A DNA stretch of 64,000 bases from Oceanimonas aquatica (lineage in GTDB: Bacteria; Pseudomonadota; Gammaproteobacteria; Enterobacterales; Aeromonadaceae): positions 124,001 through 188,000 of the forward strand of contig NZ_JAVBHX010000005.1 of assembly GCF_030732065.1 (NCBI RefSeq), in the 5' to 3' direction. Below the pieces are notes generated by a model. It had not been told where the DNA came from, ran no database searches, and was given only the letters and a program-made list of their open reading frames with translations. The number at the start of each line of letters is the position of its first letter. Position 1 is the stretch's first letter. Below, one piece after another: positions 1 through 10,086 of this stretch. Position numbers and translations under genes: made by a program.

Positions 1-906
1 CTTGAGCAGGCGAACGGCCTCGGCGCCGCTCAGGCCCGGCATCAGAATCTCCATCAGCACCAGATCCGGCATGTGCTGCTCGAGCAGGCTGATGGCCGCT
101 GCCGTTGAGTCGGCGGTCAGTATATGAAAGTCGTGGGACTTGAGAATGGAGGTCATCATTTTGCGGTACGCCGGATCTTCCTCCACCACCAGTATGGTGC
201 CGTTGTGGTGACTGACCTTGCTCAGGGCCTGGCGCAAGTCGCGCAGACTGCTGGATGACAGGGATTCAAAGTTGCGGACCGAGCTGTCGAGCTGTTTTAT
301 CTGCTCATACAAGCGGTTCGGGCTGGGCATGTCATGCTCCGGCGTCTGTGCCTCGGTACCGGCAGCCAGGTTCAGCAGGGTTCTCAGACTGCCGGTCAGA
401 TCCTCACCGCCATCCAGCTGCCGGGACAATATGGCTTCCAGCTCGCTCACCACCAGCTGCTGACCGTCCAGCTTGTCCTGCCGGCCCTGAGCGGCCCGTT
501 GCTGCTCCAGTTCGTAAAATTCCTGATAAATGGCCATGCTGAGCCGAAAGGGATCAAAGGACAGGGGCCAGAACACCACATAGTTGTTGAACTTGCCCTG
601 GCGACACAACTGGTAGGCCTGTTTCGCTTCCAGCTTGTCGCACAGCAGCACCAGCCGGCAGTTCTCATCCTGAAAACGCCGGCTCTTGGCCCTGAACAGC
701 TCCGCCAGTTTCAGGGACTGCTCCACCTGCTTGAAGGCAAAGATCAGTACCCGGGCGTGACTGGCATCAAAGGCCTTGATCAGACTCTGATCCTTATTGG
801 GCACTTCAACATCGATATGGTCATTTTCCAGAATGCCGGTCACCATTTCACGGGTATCGGAACTGCCGGCGGCCACAAATACCGGCTGGCTGGATTCTTC
901 ATTCAT
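1..906 (-). CDS. Response-regulator-like protein with two receiver domains (partial, runs off left edge)
   Basis: The reading frame starts with ATG at 906 and is open to the window edge (302 residues seen). Residues about 7-125 look like a degenerate receiver domain without a recognisable phosphoacceptor. A charged, Gln/Glu-rich linker follows (about 130-225). From about 238 a second, better receiver domain begins with the acidic cluster VVEEDP (Glu242, Glu243, Asp244). The place normally held by the phosphorylated Asp reads LVLMEILMP, so Glu286 replaces Asp. A Glu there often mimics the phosphorylated state, so this may be a constitutively active or phosphorylation-independent regulator; that is inference. 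The output domain, if any, is outside the window. A purine-rich ribosome site (GGAGAG) precedes the ATG. Confidence 0.7.
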   Translation of the reverse strand, partial: MNEESSQPVFVAAGSSDTREMVTGILENDHIDVEVPNKDQSLIKAFDASHARVLIFAFKQVEQSLKLAELFRAKSRRFQDENCRLVLLCDKLEAKQAYQLCRQGKFNNYVVFWPLSFDPFRLSMAIYQEFYELEQQRAAQGRQDKLDGQQLVVSELEAILSRQLDGGEDLTGSLRTLLNLAAGTEAQTPEHDMPSPNRLYEQIKQLDSSVRNFESLSSSSLRDLRQALSKVSHHNGTILVVEEDPAYRKMMTSILKSHDFHILTADSTAAAISLLEQHMPDLVLMEILMPGLSGAEAVRLLK

Positions 907-1233
907 TCCCTTGCTCTCCAGTAATGCCGGGCGAACGGTCTGGTATGTTCCAGCCCGGCTTATTCAATTCGAAAGCATCCGGCTTTCGCATCCATTGCCG
1001 AGGTGCACCTCAAGCCATGTCGGAAGTGGCCTGCTTTTTTATTATTTGTTGAGGGCCGGCGGCCCGTTATTTTTGTTACTCAAATGGAATCTTTCGTAGT
1101 ATTAAACCTCGGCCCCCGCTTGTATAGCCACCGCACATTTTTTTACATTTTTTGTTACCTTGCCGGTATTTCTGGTGTCATGTTGGCGAGCCATCATGAT
1201 GTCGCAATAATTAATCTGGAGTGAATTCACACT
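907..1233. other. Intergenic region between divergent response-regulator and chrA genes
   Basis: This 327-base stretch separates divergently transcribed genes and must hold both promoters. It is clearly more AT-rich from about 1080 to 1230 than the flanking genes. A GGAG lies 12 bases before the chrA start. I see no convincing operator or RNA structure. Confidence 0.4.
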
Positions 1234-2364
1234 ATGCTTTCGGTGTTCTGGCAATTCTTTATGCTGGGTTGGGTCAGCTTTGGCGGACCGGCTGCTCATA
1301 TCGGTTATTTTCAGCGCCATTTCGTGCAAAAGCTCGGCTGGCTGCCGCAAGACCGCTTTGCCTCTACCCTGGCGCTGTGCCAGTTTCTGCCCGGCCCCGC
1401 TTCCAGCCAGCTGGGCTTTGCCATCGGTTACCAGCGCGCCGGTCTGGGCGGTGCCATTGCCGCCTTTCTCGGCTTTACCCTGCCTTCCTTTACTCTGATG
1501 CTGGTGCTGGCCTTGCTGGGACAACACTACGCGGACTCTCCGGTCACCTCGGCGGTGGTCGGCGGCCTCAAGCTGTTTGCGCTGGTGGTGGTGGCCGACG
1601 CCGTGCTGACCATGGCCGGCCAGTTCTGCCGCCAGCGCCTGCCGCTGAGCCTGGCGGTGGGCACCGCCGCGGGGCTTTGGCTGTGGCCCGGGCTGGCCGC
1701 CCAGTTTGTCGCCCTGCTGGCGGCGGCACTGATTGGCGCCTTCTGGCTGCGTCGAGACAGTGGCGAGCCGGGTCGCTCTCCATCCCTCAACTGGCCGTTT
1801 TTGCTGCTGTTTGCCGGCCTGTTTGTGCTGTTGCCGGTACTTGGCTTGGGCGGCTCGGCAGGCCTGTTCGCCGACTTTTACCAGGCCGGCAGCCTGGTGT
1901 TTGGCGGCGGTCACGTGGTGCTGCCGCTGCTGCAAAACCTGCTGGCGGATACGCTTTCCAGTGACCTGTTTCTGACCGGCTACGCCGCCGCCCAGGCCAT
2001 GCCCGGCCCCATGTTCACCCTGGCCACCTTTCTCGGCGCCGAGCTGCTGCCGGCAAGCCCCATACTGGGGGCGCTGGTAGCCACCTTTGGCGTGTTTTTA
2101 CCGGGCTTTTTACTGGTGCTGGCGTTTATCAATGGCTGGCAGGCGCTGGCCGCCAACCCGCGCATGGCGGGGGCCATTGCCGGGGTCAATGCGTCCGTGG
2201 TGGGATTGTTGCTGGCGGCCCTGTATCAGCCGGTGTTTGTGGCCAGCGTCACCGGTGCGCCGGCCCTGGCCGCGGCAGCGCTGGGCCTGCTGGCGCTGCG
2301 GGTGCTTCGCTGCCCGCTGCTGGTGCTGATCCCGGCCTTTATGCTGGTGGGGTTCTGGTTGTAA
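1234..2364 (+). CDS. chrA: Chromate transporter, CHR family
   Basis: 376 residues, the usual length of a two-domain CHR protein. The N-terminal half carries the family motif FGGP (residues 16-19) and the second half repeats it as FGGGHVVLP (about 226), as expected from the internal duplication of this family. Many hydrophobic helices predict an inner-membrane protein. CHR proteins export chromate, driven by the proton gradient, giving resistance. No chrB-type regulator is adjacent. The second in-frame ATG at 1261 is also possible but 1234 keeps the complete first helix. A long hairpin element follows the gene. Confidence 0.88.
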   Translation: MLSVFWQFFMLGWVSFGGPAAHIGYFQRHFVQKLGWLPQDRFASTLALCQFLPGPASSQLGFAIGYQRAGLGGAIAAFLGFTLPSFTLMLVLALLGQHYADSPVTSAVVGGLKLFALVVVADAVLTMAGQFCRQRLPLSLAVGTAAGLWLWPGLAAQFVALLAAALIGAFWLRRDSGEPGRSPSLNWPFLLLFAGLFVLLPVLGLGGSAGLFADFYQAGSLVFGGGHVVLPLLQNLLADTLSSDLFLTGYAAAQAMPGPMFTLATFLGAELLPASPILGALVATFGVFLPGFLLVLAFINGWQALAANPRMAGAIAGVNASVVGLLLAALYQPVFVASVTGAPALAAAALGLLALRVLRCPLLVLIPAFMLVGFWL

Positions 2365-2429
2365 ATGCAAGGGATTGGGGATTGAGGACAGGATTACTAT
2401 AAACAGACAATACCGGCCTATATAAAGGC

Positions 2430-2532
2430 GGCCAAAGGAGGCCGCTTCGCGACCGATCAAATGCCATGGATGGCATTTGCCGAGCGCCCCAAGGAGGGGC
2501 TTGAAGCGTGTCGCGAAGTGGTTCCTTTGGCC
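2430..2532 (+). repeat. Long hairpin element, copy A (conserved core, two inner hairpins)
   Basis: The outer arms 2430-2453 and 2510-2532 pair over 10 and 9 bases around a small internal loop. Inside are a perfect 8-bp hairpin (AAATGCCA / TGGCATTT, 2459-2478) and a second hairpin built on GCCCC / GGGGC (about 2485-2500). The core is nearly identical to the element at 14642-14755, but the outer arms are different in sequence and still self-complementary. It lies between the convergent genes chrA and purT, so it could act as a two-way terminator; no T-run follows, so this is unproven. Confidence 0.75.
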
Positions 2533-2564
2533 GACCTTTGCCGGCCCCACAGGCGATTTAAGGC

Positions 2565-3746
2565 TTAAAACTCTACCTTCACCGCCGCGGCAACTCGGCG
2601 GGCCTTGTCTCGGGCGTTCTCAATGCTGTCGGCCAGACTGAGGGCTACGCCCATGCGGCGGCGGCCGTGAATCTCCGGCTTGCCGAACAGGCGCAGATCG
2701 GTATCGGGCTCGGCCAGGGCTTCGGTGAGGTTGCCAAAGGTAGTCTGGCTGGAACTGCCTTCGGGCAGGATCACCGCCGAGGCCGCCGGGCCGTACTGAC
2801 GAATAGTGGGAATGGGCAGGCCGATAATGGCCCGGGCGTGCAGGGCGAATTCCGACAGGTTCTGGGAGATCAGGGTGACCATGCCGGTATCGTGAGGCCG
2901 GGGCGACACTTCGCTGAACAGCACTTCGTCACCACGCACAAACAACTCCACCCCAAACAGGCCACGGCCACCGAGGGCGCTGGTCACTTTTTCAGCCACT
3001 TCTTCGGCCGCCGCCAGCGCCACCGGGCTCATGGCCTGGGGCTGCCAGGACTCCCGGTAATCGCCGTCTACCTGAATATGGCCGATGGGCGCGCAGAAGC
3101 TGGTGCCACCGGCATGACGCACGGTGAGCAGGGTAATCTCGTAGTCAAACTCCACAAAGCCTTCCACGATCACCCGGCCGCCGCCGGCACGGCCGCCTTC
3201 CTGGGCATATTGCCAGGCGGCGTCGATGTCGGCCTCGGTCTTCACCGTGCTCTGGCCCTTGCCGGACGAGCTCATCACCGGCTTGACCACACAGGGCAGA
3301 CCAATCTCGGCCACGGCGGCGCGAAACTCGTCCTGGGTACCGGCAAAGCGGTAAGGCGAAGTGGCCAGATTAAGCTCTTCCGCCGCCAGCCGGCGAATGC
3401 CTTCCCGGTTCATGGTGAGCTGGGTGGCGCGGGCGGTGGGCACCACGGTAAAGCCTTCCTGCTCCAGCTCGGCCAGCGTATCGGTGGCGATGGCCTCGAT
3501 CTCGGGCACGATCAGGTGGGGCTGCTCTTGTTCGATCACGGCACGCAGGGCGGCGCCGTCCAGCATGGAAATGACATGGGAACGGTGGGCCACCTGCATG
3601 GCCGGGGAATTGGGGTAGCGATCCACGACGATCACTTCAACGCCGAGGCGCTGCAGCTCGATCACCACTTCCTTGCCCAGCTCACCGCCGCCGCACATCA
3701 ACACTCGGGTGGCAGTTGCCGAAAGGGGGGTACCCAGAGTCGTCAT
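2565..3746 (-). CDS. purT: Formate-dependent phosphoribosylglycinamide formyltransferase (GAR transformylase 2)
   Basis: 393 residues beginning [16 protein letters not shown], almost the length of E. coli PurT (392). It converts GAR to formyl-GAR using formate and ATP in purine synthesis. It is an ATP-grasp enzyme: the N-terminal nucleotide-binding segment has [18 protein letters not shown], the glycine-rich ATP-grasp loop is SSSGKGQS, and the metal-binding segment near the end reads [10 protein letters not shown]. The open frame extends upstream to 3947, but that part overlaps copA and has no family similarity, so ATG 3746 is chosen. No riboswitch or purine operator is evident upstream. Confidence 0.95.
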   Translation of the reverse strand: MTTLGTPLSATATRVLMCGGGELGKEVVIELQRLGVEVIVVDRYPNSPAMQVAHRSHVISMLDGAALRAVIEQEQPHLIVPEIEAIATDTLAELEQEGFTVVPTARATQLTMNREGIRRLAAEELNLATSPYRFAGTQDEFRAAVAEIGLPCVVKPVMSSSGKGQSTVKTEADIDAAWQYAQEGGRAGGGRVIVEGFVEFDYEITLLTVRHAGGTSFCAPIGHIQVDGDYRESWQPQAMSPVALAAAEEVAEKVTSALGGRGLFGVELFVRGDEVLFSEVSPRPHDTGMVTLISQNLSEFALHARAIIGLPIPTIRQYGPAASAVILPEGSSSQTTFGNLTEALAEPDTDLRLFGKPEIHGRRRMGVALSLADSIENARDKARRVAAAVKVEF

Positions 3747-3787
3747 AACGGAGTCCTGTTTTGTGAGAAAGCGCACATTATAGAGAG

Positions 3788-6256
3788 TTATGACGCTCCC
3801 TGGCCAGTGGGCGAAAACCGCTTCAACCGCAGGGCGTTGCTGACCACGAACACGCTCGACAGCGCCATGGCGCCGGCGGCCAGCATGGGCGACAGCAGCA
3901 GGCCAAAGGCCGGGTAGAGCACACCGGCGGCCACCGGGATCAGACACACGTTATAGGCAAAGGCCCAGAACAGGTTCTGGCGAATATTACGCAGGGTGGC
4001 ATGGCTGATGGCCAGCGCCTGAGGCACGGAGCGCAAATCACCGCGCATCAGCACCACTTGTGCCGACTCGATGGCAATGTCGGTGCCGGTGCCGATGGCC
4101 AAGCCCACGTCCGCCGCCGCCAGCGCCGGGGCGTCGTTGATGCCATCGCCCACAAAGGCCACTGTGCCGTGCTGCTGGCGCAGGTGTTCGAGCGCCTCCA
4201 CCTTGCCGTCGGGCATGACCTCGGCTTCCACTACATCAATGCCCAGCTCATCAGCAATGGCCCGGGCCGTGCCCTTGTTGTCGCCGGTGATCATGGCCAC
4301 CTTGAGCCCCTGTTCATGCAGCGCGGCAATGGCCTCGGGGCTGCCTTCCTTGACCCGGTCGGCCACCGCCAGAATGGCCGCCGGCTGGCCGTCGATGGCG
4401 GCATACAGCGGCGTTTTGCCCTCACCGGCCAGCCTTTTGGCGGTGTCGGCAAACACCGAGAGGTCCATATTCAGGGACTTGAGATAGCGGTCCGCCCCCA
4501 CCTCCACCCGTACACCATCGACCTTTGCCCTGACGCCCATGCCGGTGACGGTATCAAACTCGCTCACCTCGGGCAGGTTCAGGTTGCGTTCTTTCGCCGC
4601 CGCCACCAGGGCCTCGGCGATGGGGTGCTCGGAGCGCTGCTCCACCGCGGCGATTCGCGCCAGCACGCCGTCCTTCTCCACCCCGTCGGCGGTCTCCAGA
4701 TCGGTCAGCTCGGGCTTGCCTTCGGTCAGAGTGCCGGTCTTGTCAAAGGCGATCACCTTGACAGCACGCAGGGCCTGCAGCGCTTCTCCCTTGCGAAACA
4801 AAACGCCCAGCTCGGCGGCCCGGCCGGTGCCCACCATGATGGAGGTGGGCGTGGCCAGCCCCATGGCGCAGGGGCAGGCGATGATCAGCACCGCCACCCC
4901 GTTGACCAGGGCAAAGCTGAGCGCCGGCTCCGGCCCCAGCCACCACCAGAGCACAAAGGTGAGCAATGCCAGGCTCATGACCACGGGCACAAACACGGCC
5001 GTGACCTTGTCGACCAGCGCCTGAATGGGCAGCTTGGCCCCCTGGGCCTGCTCCACCATGCGAATGATCTGTGCCAGCCGGGTCTGTTTGCCTACCTGCG
5101 TGACTTGCACCAGCAGGGAGCCTTTGTTGTTGACGGTACCACCGGTGACCTCATCGCCCTCACCCTTTTCTACCGGCTCGGGTTCGCCGGTGAGCATGGA
5201 CTCGTCCACCCAGGAACTGCCGTCTATCACGGTGCCGTCCACCGGAATACGCTCCCCCGGGCGAACCCGCACCTTGTCCTTGACCTTGACCCGCTCAAGG
5301 GGAATGTCTTCAGTGCTGCCATCCCGCTCCACCCGGGCCGTCGGTGCCTGCAGGCCAAGCAATTTCTGAATGGCCTCGCCGGTGCGCCCCTTGGCCCGGG
5401 CCTCGAGAAATCGCCCCAGCAAAATCAGGGTGACGATCACCGCCGCCGCCTCGAAATAGACCTGGCGGCTGCCGGCGGGCAGCCAGTGACCGGCAAAGGT
5501 GGCCACGGTGGAATAGCCCCAGGCCGCCAGCCCCCCCAGCGCCACCAGGGAATTCATCTCGGATGCGCCGCGCAGCAGCGCCGGCAAGCCTTTTTTCAGA
5601 AACAACAACCCCGGGCCGAACAGCACCAGGGTGGCCAGCACAAACTGAATCTGCCAGTTCAGGGACTGCCCCAGCGTGGCTTCAACCCAGTGATGCATGC
5701 CGGGCACAAAGTGGGAGCCCATTTCCAGCACAAACACCGGCAGGGTGAGCACGGCCGACGTTAACAACGAACGTTTCAGTGAGTGCTGTTCCCGCTCATG
5801 GTCGTCGTTCTTATTGGATTTGGGGGCATCATCGGCAGCCTCGGCGGTAAAACCGGCTTTTTCCACTGCGGCACTCAGGGCGCTGATATCCTGACTGCCG
5901 GCAAGCAGCTCAACATATGCTCGCCCGGCGGCCAGATTCACAGTGGCCGATAGCACGCCCGGCAGCCGGCGCAGCACCTTTTCCACCCGGCCGGTGCAGG
6001 ACGCACAGCTCATACCGCCAATCACCAGCTCCAGCTGCTCGCTGGGGCAGCCATAACCGGCCTTTTCCACCGCCGCCACCAGCTCGCCCGTAGCCGCCCC
6101 CTTGTCGAGCGCCAGTTCGGCGCTGCCGGACGCCAGATTTACGCTGACCGAACGCACCCCCGACACACCGCTCAGGGCCTTTTCGACCCGGGAGACACAA
6201 GACGCGCAGCTCATGCCCTCGATGGGCAAACGCAGTTCTGCTGATTTAGTGGTCAT
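3788..6256 (-). CDS. copA: Copper-exporting P1B-type ATPase
   Basis: 822 residues. Two N-terminal metal-binding domains carry GMSCASC (residues 14-20 and about 82-88). The membrane part has the Cu(I)-transport motif [11 protein letters not shown], followed by the phosphorylation site DKTGTLT and the hinge motif [11 protein letters not shown], and the HP motif EHPIAEAL. All hallmark residues are present, so it should be active. It pumps Cu(I) out of the cytoplasm. The small HMA protein gene ends 13 bases upstream on the same strand, suggesting one transcript. No cueR-type regulator is adjacent; the window's only MerR protein (16146-16574) looks like ZntR. Confidence 0.95.
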   Translation of the reverse strand: MTTKSAELRLPIEGMSCASCVSRVEKALSGVSGVRSVSVNLASGSAELALDKGAATGELVAAVEKAGYGCPSEQLELVIGGMSCASCTGRVEKVLRRLPGVLSATVNLAAGRAYVELLAGSQDISALSAAVEKAGFTAEAADDAPKSNKNDDHEREQHSLKRSLLTSAVLTLPVFVLEMGSHFVPGMHHWVEATLGQSLNWQIQFVLATLVLFGPGLLFLKKGLPALLRGASEMNSLVALGGLAAWGYSTVATFAGHWLPAGSRQVYFEAAAVIVTLILLGRFLEARAKGRTGEAIQKLLGLQAPTARVERDGSTEDIPLERVKVKDKVRVRPGERIPVDGTVIDGSSWVDESMLTGEPEPVEKGEGDEVTGGTVNNKGSLLVQVTQVGKQTRLAQIIRMVEQAQGAKLPIQALVDKVTAVFVPVVMSLALLTFVLWWWLGPEPALSFALVNGVAVLIIACPCAMGLATPTSIMVGTGRAAELGVLFRKGEALQALRAVKVIAFDKTGTLTEGKPELTDLETADGVEKDGVLARIAAVEQRSEHPIAEALVAAAKERNLNLPEVSEFDTVTGMGVRAKVDGVRVEVGADRYLKSLNMDLSVFADTAKRLAGEGKTPLYAAIDGQPAAILAVADRVKEGSPEAIAALHEQGLKVAMITGDNKGTARAIADELGIDVVEAEVMPDGKVEALEHLRQQHGTVAFVGDGINDAPALAAADVGLAIGTGTDIAIESAQVVLMRGDLRSVPQALAISHATLRNIRQNLFWAFAYNVCLIPVAAGVLYPAFGLLLSPMLAAGAMALSSVFVVSNALRLKRFSPTGQGAS

Positions 6257-6269
6257 GGCCGCCTCCGCT

Positions 6270-6461
6270 TTACTCGCAGTCGTAACCGGCGTCGCTCAGC
6301 GCCTCGATAATCTCTTCCCGGGGCAGGCTGGAGCTGATGCTCACCTTGCGGGTGGCCAGCTCGAAGTTGAGCTCACAGTCCGGATCCAGCTCGGTCAGAA
6401 TGCCGGAAATCACGCCTACACAGTGGCCACAGGTCATGTCGGGAATCGTCAGGGTAATCAT
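6270..6461 (-). CDS. Small heavy-metal-associated (HMA) protein, CopZ-like copper chaperone
   Basis: 63 residues with the ferredoxin-like HMA fold pattern and metal-binding motif MTCGHC at residues 9-14. Such proteins carry Cu(I) to CopA or buffer it. It is the first gene of the pair with copA (gap 13 bases) and has a good ribosome site (GAGGAAA). The acidic C-terminus ([10 protein letters not shown]) adds an extra Cys. Confidence 0.88.
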   Translation of the reverse strand: MITLTIPDMTCGHCVGVISGILTELDPDCELNFELATRKVSISSSLPREEIIEALSDAGYDCE

Positions 6462-6569
6462 GGTGGTTTCCTCAATCAGTGTGGTAATCAGTACCCAGTA
6501 TCGGGGTTACCGCCACGGTAAGGTCAACCACTTTATTTTGCGGTGCCGGTGTCGGCGTTACAACCGCCT

Positions 6570-6962
6570 TCAGGAATCGTCGGCCAGGCGACGCTGAAGC
6601 AGGTCGACGCCATCCGTTCCCATATTGCCTTTGGAAAGATACACCCTGGCCTCGAAGCCCAGGTTGGCGGCATCGCCGGACGCCTGGCGGCTCATGCGGT
6701 CCTGATGGAGATCCACCCCATCGGTCCCGTTGCTGCCACCATTGATAAAGACGCGGGCAGGTACACATTCCTGTTCGGTGCTGCCGGTTTTCTCGGCGCG
6801 GCGCTGGGCCAGTTTGGCATGGAACAGATCGTTACCGTCGGTGCCCATATTGGTCTGGCTCAGGCAAACCCGGGCCGGCGCCTGGCTCTCAACGGCCAGC
6901 GCCGCCTGGGGCAGCATCAGAACAGTGGTCAGGGCAATCATCAGGGTGCTGAACTTACGCAT
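6570..6962 (-). CDS. Secreted small protein with three internal repeats (unknown function)
   Basis: 130 residues. Residues 1-23 are a clear Sec signal peptide (MRKF, hydrophobic core, ALA cleavage site). The mature part has three copies of a unit centred on RVxLSxxNMGTDGVDL at residues 31-46, 70-85 and 106-121; the middle copy is the most diverged (RVFINGGSNGTDGVDL). Two Cys (33 and 66) lie in the first repeat region. I do not recognise the family. The conserved Asp/Asn in GTDGVDL could bind a cation, and the gene lies 108 bases upstream of the copper genes on the same strand, so a periplasmic metal role is possible but only inferred. The longer frame to 7112 lacks a signal peptide start and is rejected. 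Confidence 0.75.
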   Translation of the reverse strand: MRKFSTLMIALTTVLMLPQAALAVESQAPARVCLSQTNMGTDGNDLFHAKLAQRRAEKTGSTEQECVPARVFINGGSNGTDGVDLHQDRMSRQASGDAANLGFEARVYLSKGNMGTDGVDLLQRRLADDS

Positions 6963-7093
6963 GGTGTTTCCTCGCGGATTTGAGTGGGCTTTGTGAACGG
7001 CAGAAAGCATAACAAGGAGGCACTGACGAAAGGCTGACATCACCATGACATTACTGTCATCTGGCGGGAGACCGGCTGCCGTCGAGTCGAGCA

Positions 7094-7121
7094 ATAAAAA
7101 AGGCGGGCACAAGGCCCGCCA
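7094..7121 (-). terminator. Rho-independent terminator of gabT
   Basis: On the minus strand a GC stem GGCGGG / CCCGCC with a 7-base loop (7102-7120) is followed by a run of six T. It lies about 30 bases after the gabT stop. Confidence 0.88.
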
Positions 7122-7151
7122 AATAACTTTGACATCGACGTATTCTCCGGC

Positions 7152-8432
7152 TCAGATGAGCTCGGACAGCACCTGCTCAAGCAAGTCCAGACCTTCACTT
7201 ACCACGTCCAGCGGTGAGGTCAGGGCCGGCAGGAAGCGAATGACATTGCCGCGCACACCGCAAGACAACAAAATCACGCCCTTCTCAATGCCCCTGGCCA
7301 CCACGGCCTTGGTCAGTTCAGGGTTGGGCTGATCCACATCCCCATTGTGCACCAGCTCCATCGCCACCATAGCGCCCAGGTTGCGTACCTGGCCGATATG
7401 GTGAGGATGCTTGGCCTGCAGCTCGCACAGGCGCTTATTCATCAGCTCGCCAATGGCCAGGGCCTTGTCGCACAGCTGCTCTTCTTCAATGATGTTCAGC
7501 ACTTCCAGGCCGGCGGCGCAAGCCAGCGGAAAAGCGGCGTAAGTGCCACCCAGGCCGCCCGGGTTGGCGGCGTCCATGATGTCGGCCTTGCCGACCACGG
7601 CAGACAGCGGGAAACCGCCGGCAATGCCCTTGGCCATGGTCATCAGATCCGGCTCGATGCCGGCGTATTCGGTGGCGAACAGTCGGCCGGTACGGGCAAA
7701 ACCGGTCTGGATTTCGTCACAGATCAACACAATGCCGTGCTGATCACAGAGGGTGCGCAGCTTTTGCAGGAAAGACGGCGGTGCCGGGTAGAAGCCGCCC
7801 TCACCCTGTACCGGCTCGATGATAAGCGCGGCGACCCGGCCGGGCTCGATATCGCAGTGGAACAGCTCGTCCAGGGCCTTGAGGGACTGCTCTTCGGTCA
7901 CGCCGTGATAGGCATTCGGGTACGGCAGGTGGTAGATCTCGCCCGGGAAAGGACCAAAGCCGGCCTTGTAGGGAGCGACCTTGCCGGTCAGGCCCATGGC
8001 CAGGTTGGTACGACCGTGAAAGCCGCCGTTAAAGGCGATGACACCGCTGCGCCTGGTGTGGGCGCGGGCAATTTTCACCGCGTTTTCCACCGCTTCGGCA
8101 CCAGTGGTGACAAAAATGGCCTTTTTCGCGCTGTTGCCCGGGGCCAGTTCCACCAGCCGCTCGGCCAGCTCGACGGCGCTCTCATAGGGGGTGACCATGG
8201 CGCAGGTGTGGCTGAAGCGCTGCAGCTGCTCGTTCACCGCCGCCACAATGCGCGGGTGACTGTGGCCGGTGTTGACCACGGCGATGCCGGCGGCGAAGTC
8301 GATAAAACGGTTGCCGTCCACGTCCCAGATTTCGTTGTTCTTGGCGTGGTCCACATACACGGGGGCCATGTTGCCCATGCCGCGGGCAAAGACGGCGTCC
8401 TTGCGCTGCTGAAGTTGCTGATTCTTGCTCAT
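7152..8432 (-). CDS. gabT: 4-aminobutyrate aminotransferase
   Basis: 426 residues, the E. coli GabT length. A class-III PLP aminotransferase: the cofactor Lys lies in MAKGIAGGFPLSAVVG, the phosphate-binding segment is TTGAEAVENAVKIAR, and the Asp contacting the pyridine nitrogen is in CDEIQTGFARTG. It moves the amino group of GABA to 2-oxoglutarate, giving succinate semialdehyde, which the upstream gabD product oxidises. The start ATG at 8432 follows AGGAGAATTATC; the longer frame to 8477 has no such site. Confidence 0.93.
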   Translation of the reverse strand: MSKNQQLQQRKDAVFARGMGNMAPVYVDHAKNNEIWDVDGNRFIDFAAGIAVVNTGHSHPRIVAAVNEQLQRFSHTCAMVTPYESAVELAERLVELAPGNSAKKAIFVTTGAEAVENAVKIARAHTRRSGVIAFNGGFHGRTNLAMGLTGKVAPYKAGFGPFPGEIYHLPYPNAYHGVTEEQSLKALDELFHCDIEPGRVAALIIEPVQGEGGFYPAPPSFLQKLRTLCDQHGIVLICDEIQTGFARTGRLFATEYAGIEPDLMTMAKGIAGGFPLSAVVGKADIMDAANPGGLGGTYAAFPLACAAGLEVLNIIEEEQLCDKALAIGELMNKRLCELQAKHPHHIGQVRNLGAMVAMELVHNGDVDQPNPELTKAVVARGIEKGVILLSCGVRGNVIRFLPALTSPLDVVSEGLDLLEQVLSELI

Positions 8433-8455
8433 GATAATTCTCCTGTCTTTGCTGC

Positions 8456-9919
8456 TCAGCGAATGCCGCCCATGCACAGATATTTGGTTTCCATGTAATC
8501 GGCCAGGCCCTCGGCGGAGCCTTCCCGACCCAGGCCCGACTCCTTCACGCCGCCAAAGGGAGCGATTTCGTTGGACAGAATGCCCTCGTTAATGCCGATC
8601 ATGCCGTATTCCAGCTGCTCGGCGACGCGCCAGATACGGCTGTGGCTCTCGGTATAAAAATAGGCCGCCAGGCCATAGGGAGTGTCGTTGGCAATGGCCA
8701 CGGCCTCGGCCTCATCACTGAAGCGAATGACCGGCGCAACCGGACCAAAGATTTCCTGGTTGGCAATGGCCATTTGCTGCGTCACGTTGCCCAGAATGGT
8801 CGGGGCGTAGAACAGCTCGCCAGCCTCGTGGCGACGGCCACCGGTTACCAGATCGGCGCCCTCGGTCAGGGCCGCGTCCACCATGCCGGCCACCTTGTCG
8901 ACGGCGGCCTTGTTGATCACGGGACCCAGGGTGGTGGCAGCGTCGAGACCGTTGCCGATCACGAACTTCTCCACTTCGGCCTTGAAGCGGGCCATGAACT
9001 CGTCGTAAATGCCGTCCTGTACCAGGATGCGGTTGGCACAGACACAGGTCTGGCCGGCGTTGCGGAACTTGGAGATCACGGCGCCGGTCACGGCGGCATC
9101 GAGGTCGGCATCGTCAAACACGATAAAGGGCGCATTGCCCCCCAGCTCCAGGCTGAGCTTTTTCACGGTGTCGGCGCTCTGGCCGTAGAGCAGCTTGCCC
9201 ACCCGGGTGGAGCCGGTGAACGACAGCTTGCGCACGCGGGCATCGCTGGTCAGCACGCTACCCACCACGGCGGCCTGGCTCGAGGTCACCATGTTGATCA
9301 CGCCGGCGGGAATGCCCGCCTGCTCGGCCAGTGCCATCAGCGCCAGGGCGGAAAACGGGGTTTCTTCCGAGGGCTTGACCACTGTGGTGCAACCGGCCGC
9401 CAGCGCCGGAGCCAGCTTGCGGGTGATCATCGCGTTGGGGAAGTTCCAGGGGGTGATGGCCGCCACCACGCCGATGGGCTGCTGAATGCTCAGGGCACGC
9501 TTGTCGCCGGTAGGTGCGGAGAACACTTTACCGTAGGCGCGCTTGGCTTCTTCGGCATACCACTCGATGTAGGAGGCGCCGTACAGCACCTCGCCCCGGG
9601 TTTCGAACAACGGCTTGCCCTGTTCCTGGGTCATCAGCCGGGCCAGATCTTCCTTATGCTCGATGATCAGATCGAACCAGTCCCGCAGCAGGCGGGCACG
9701 CTCTTTGGGGTTGAGCGCGCTCCAGGCCGGCAGGGCCCGGCTGGCGGCGTCGATGGCGGCGCGGGTTTCGGTTTCGCCCATGTCGGGCACTCGGCCCAGC
9801 GGATCGCCGTTGGCGGGGTTGTAAACGGCAATGGTGACGCCGCTCTCGGCCTGACACCAGCGACCGTCGATATGGCCGCTTTCCCTTACCAGGGTGCTGT
9901 TGACTGCAGAAATGCTCAT
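8456..9919 (-). CDS. gabD: Succinate-semialdehyde dehydrogenase (NADP+)
   Basis: 487 residues. Aldehyde dehydrogenase features: TPWNFP, the general-base Glu in LELGGNAPF, the catalytic Cys in NAGQTCVCANR, and the FGPVAPV segment. It oxidises succinate semialdehyde to succinate. The gabD-gabT gap is 23 bases, so they form one operon with gabD first. ATG 9919 is chosen because the frame upstream has no similarity to the family. A divergent LysR gene starts 168 bases away and is the likely regulator. Confidence 0.93.
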   Translation of the reverse strand: MSISAVNSTLVRESGHIDGRWCQAESGVTIAVYNPANGDPLGRVPDMGETETRAAIDAASRALPAWSALNPKERARLLRDWFDLIIEHKEDLARLMTQEQGKPLFETRGEVLYGASYIEWYAEEAKRAYGKVFSAPTGDKRALSIQQPIGVVAAITPWNFPNAMITRKLAPALAAGCTTVVKPSEETPFSALALMALAEQAGIPAGVINMVTSSQAAVVGSVLTSDARVRKLSFTGSTRVGKLLYGQSADTVKKLSLELGGNAPFIVFDDADLDAAVTGAVISKFRNAGQTCVCANRILVQDGIYDEFMARFKAEVEKFVIGNGLDAATTLGPVINKAAVDKVAGMVDAALTEGADLVTGGRRHEAGELFYAPTILGNVTQQMAIANQEIFGPVAPVIRFSDEAEAVAIANDTPYGLAAYFYTESHSRIWRVAEQLEYGMIGINEGILSNEIAPFGGVKESGLGREGSAEGLADYMETKYLCMGGIR

Positions 9920-10086
9920 ATAGGCTGCCTCATGTTGATTCCATCCGCGCCCGTGAGTCCAAGATTCCGGTTTTGCCGTGAGCGGCACCACAACGGCACG
10001 GGCCATGGTTTGACAACATGCTAGCCCTGGGCGCAAAGTCCGGTAAATGATGCCCTCTCAACATACACATTGAAGAATTTCAAACT

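Noticed and set aside
2667-5764. Long plus-strand frames opposite purT and copA
   Set aside because: Both are antisense shadows of clear enzymes with all catalytic motifs.
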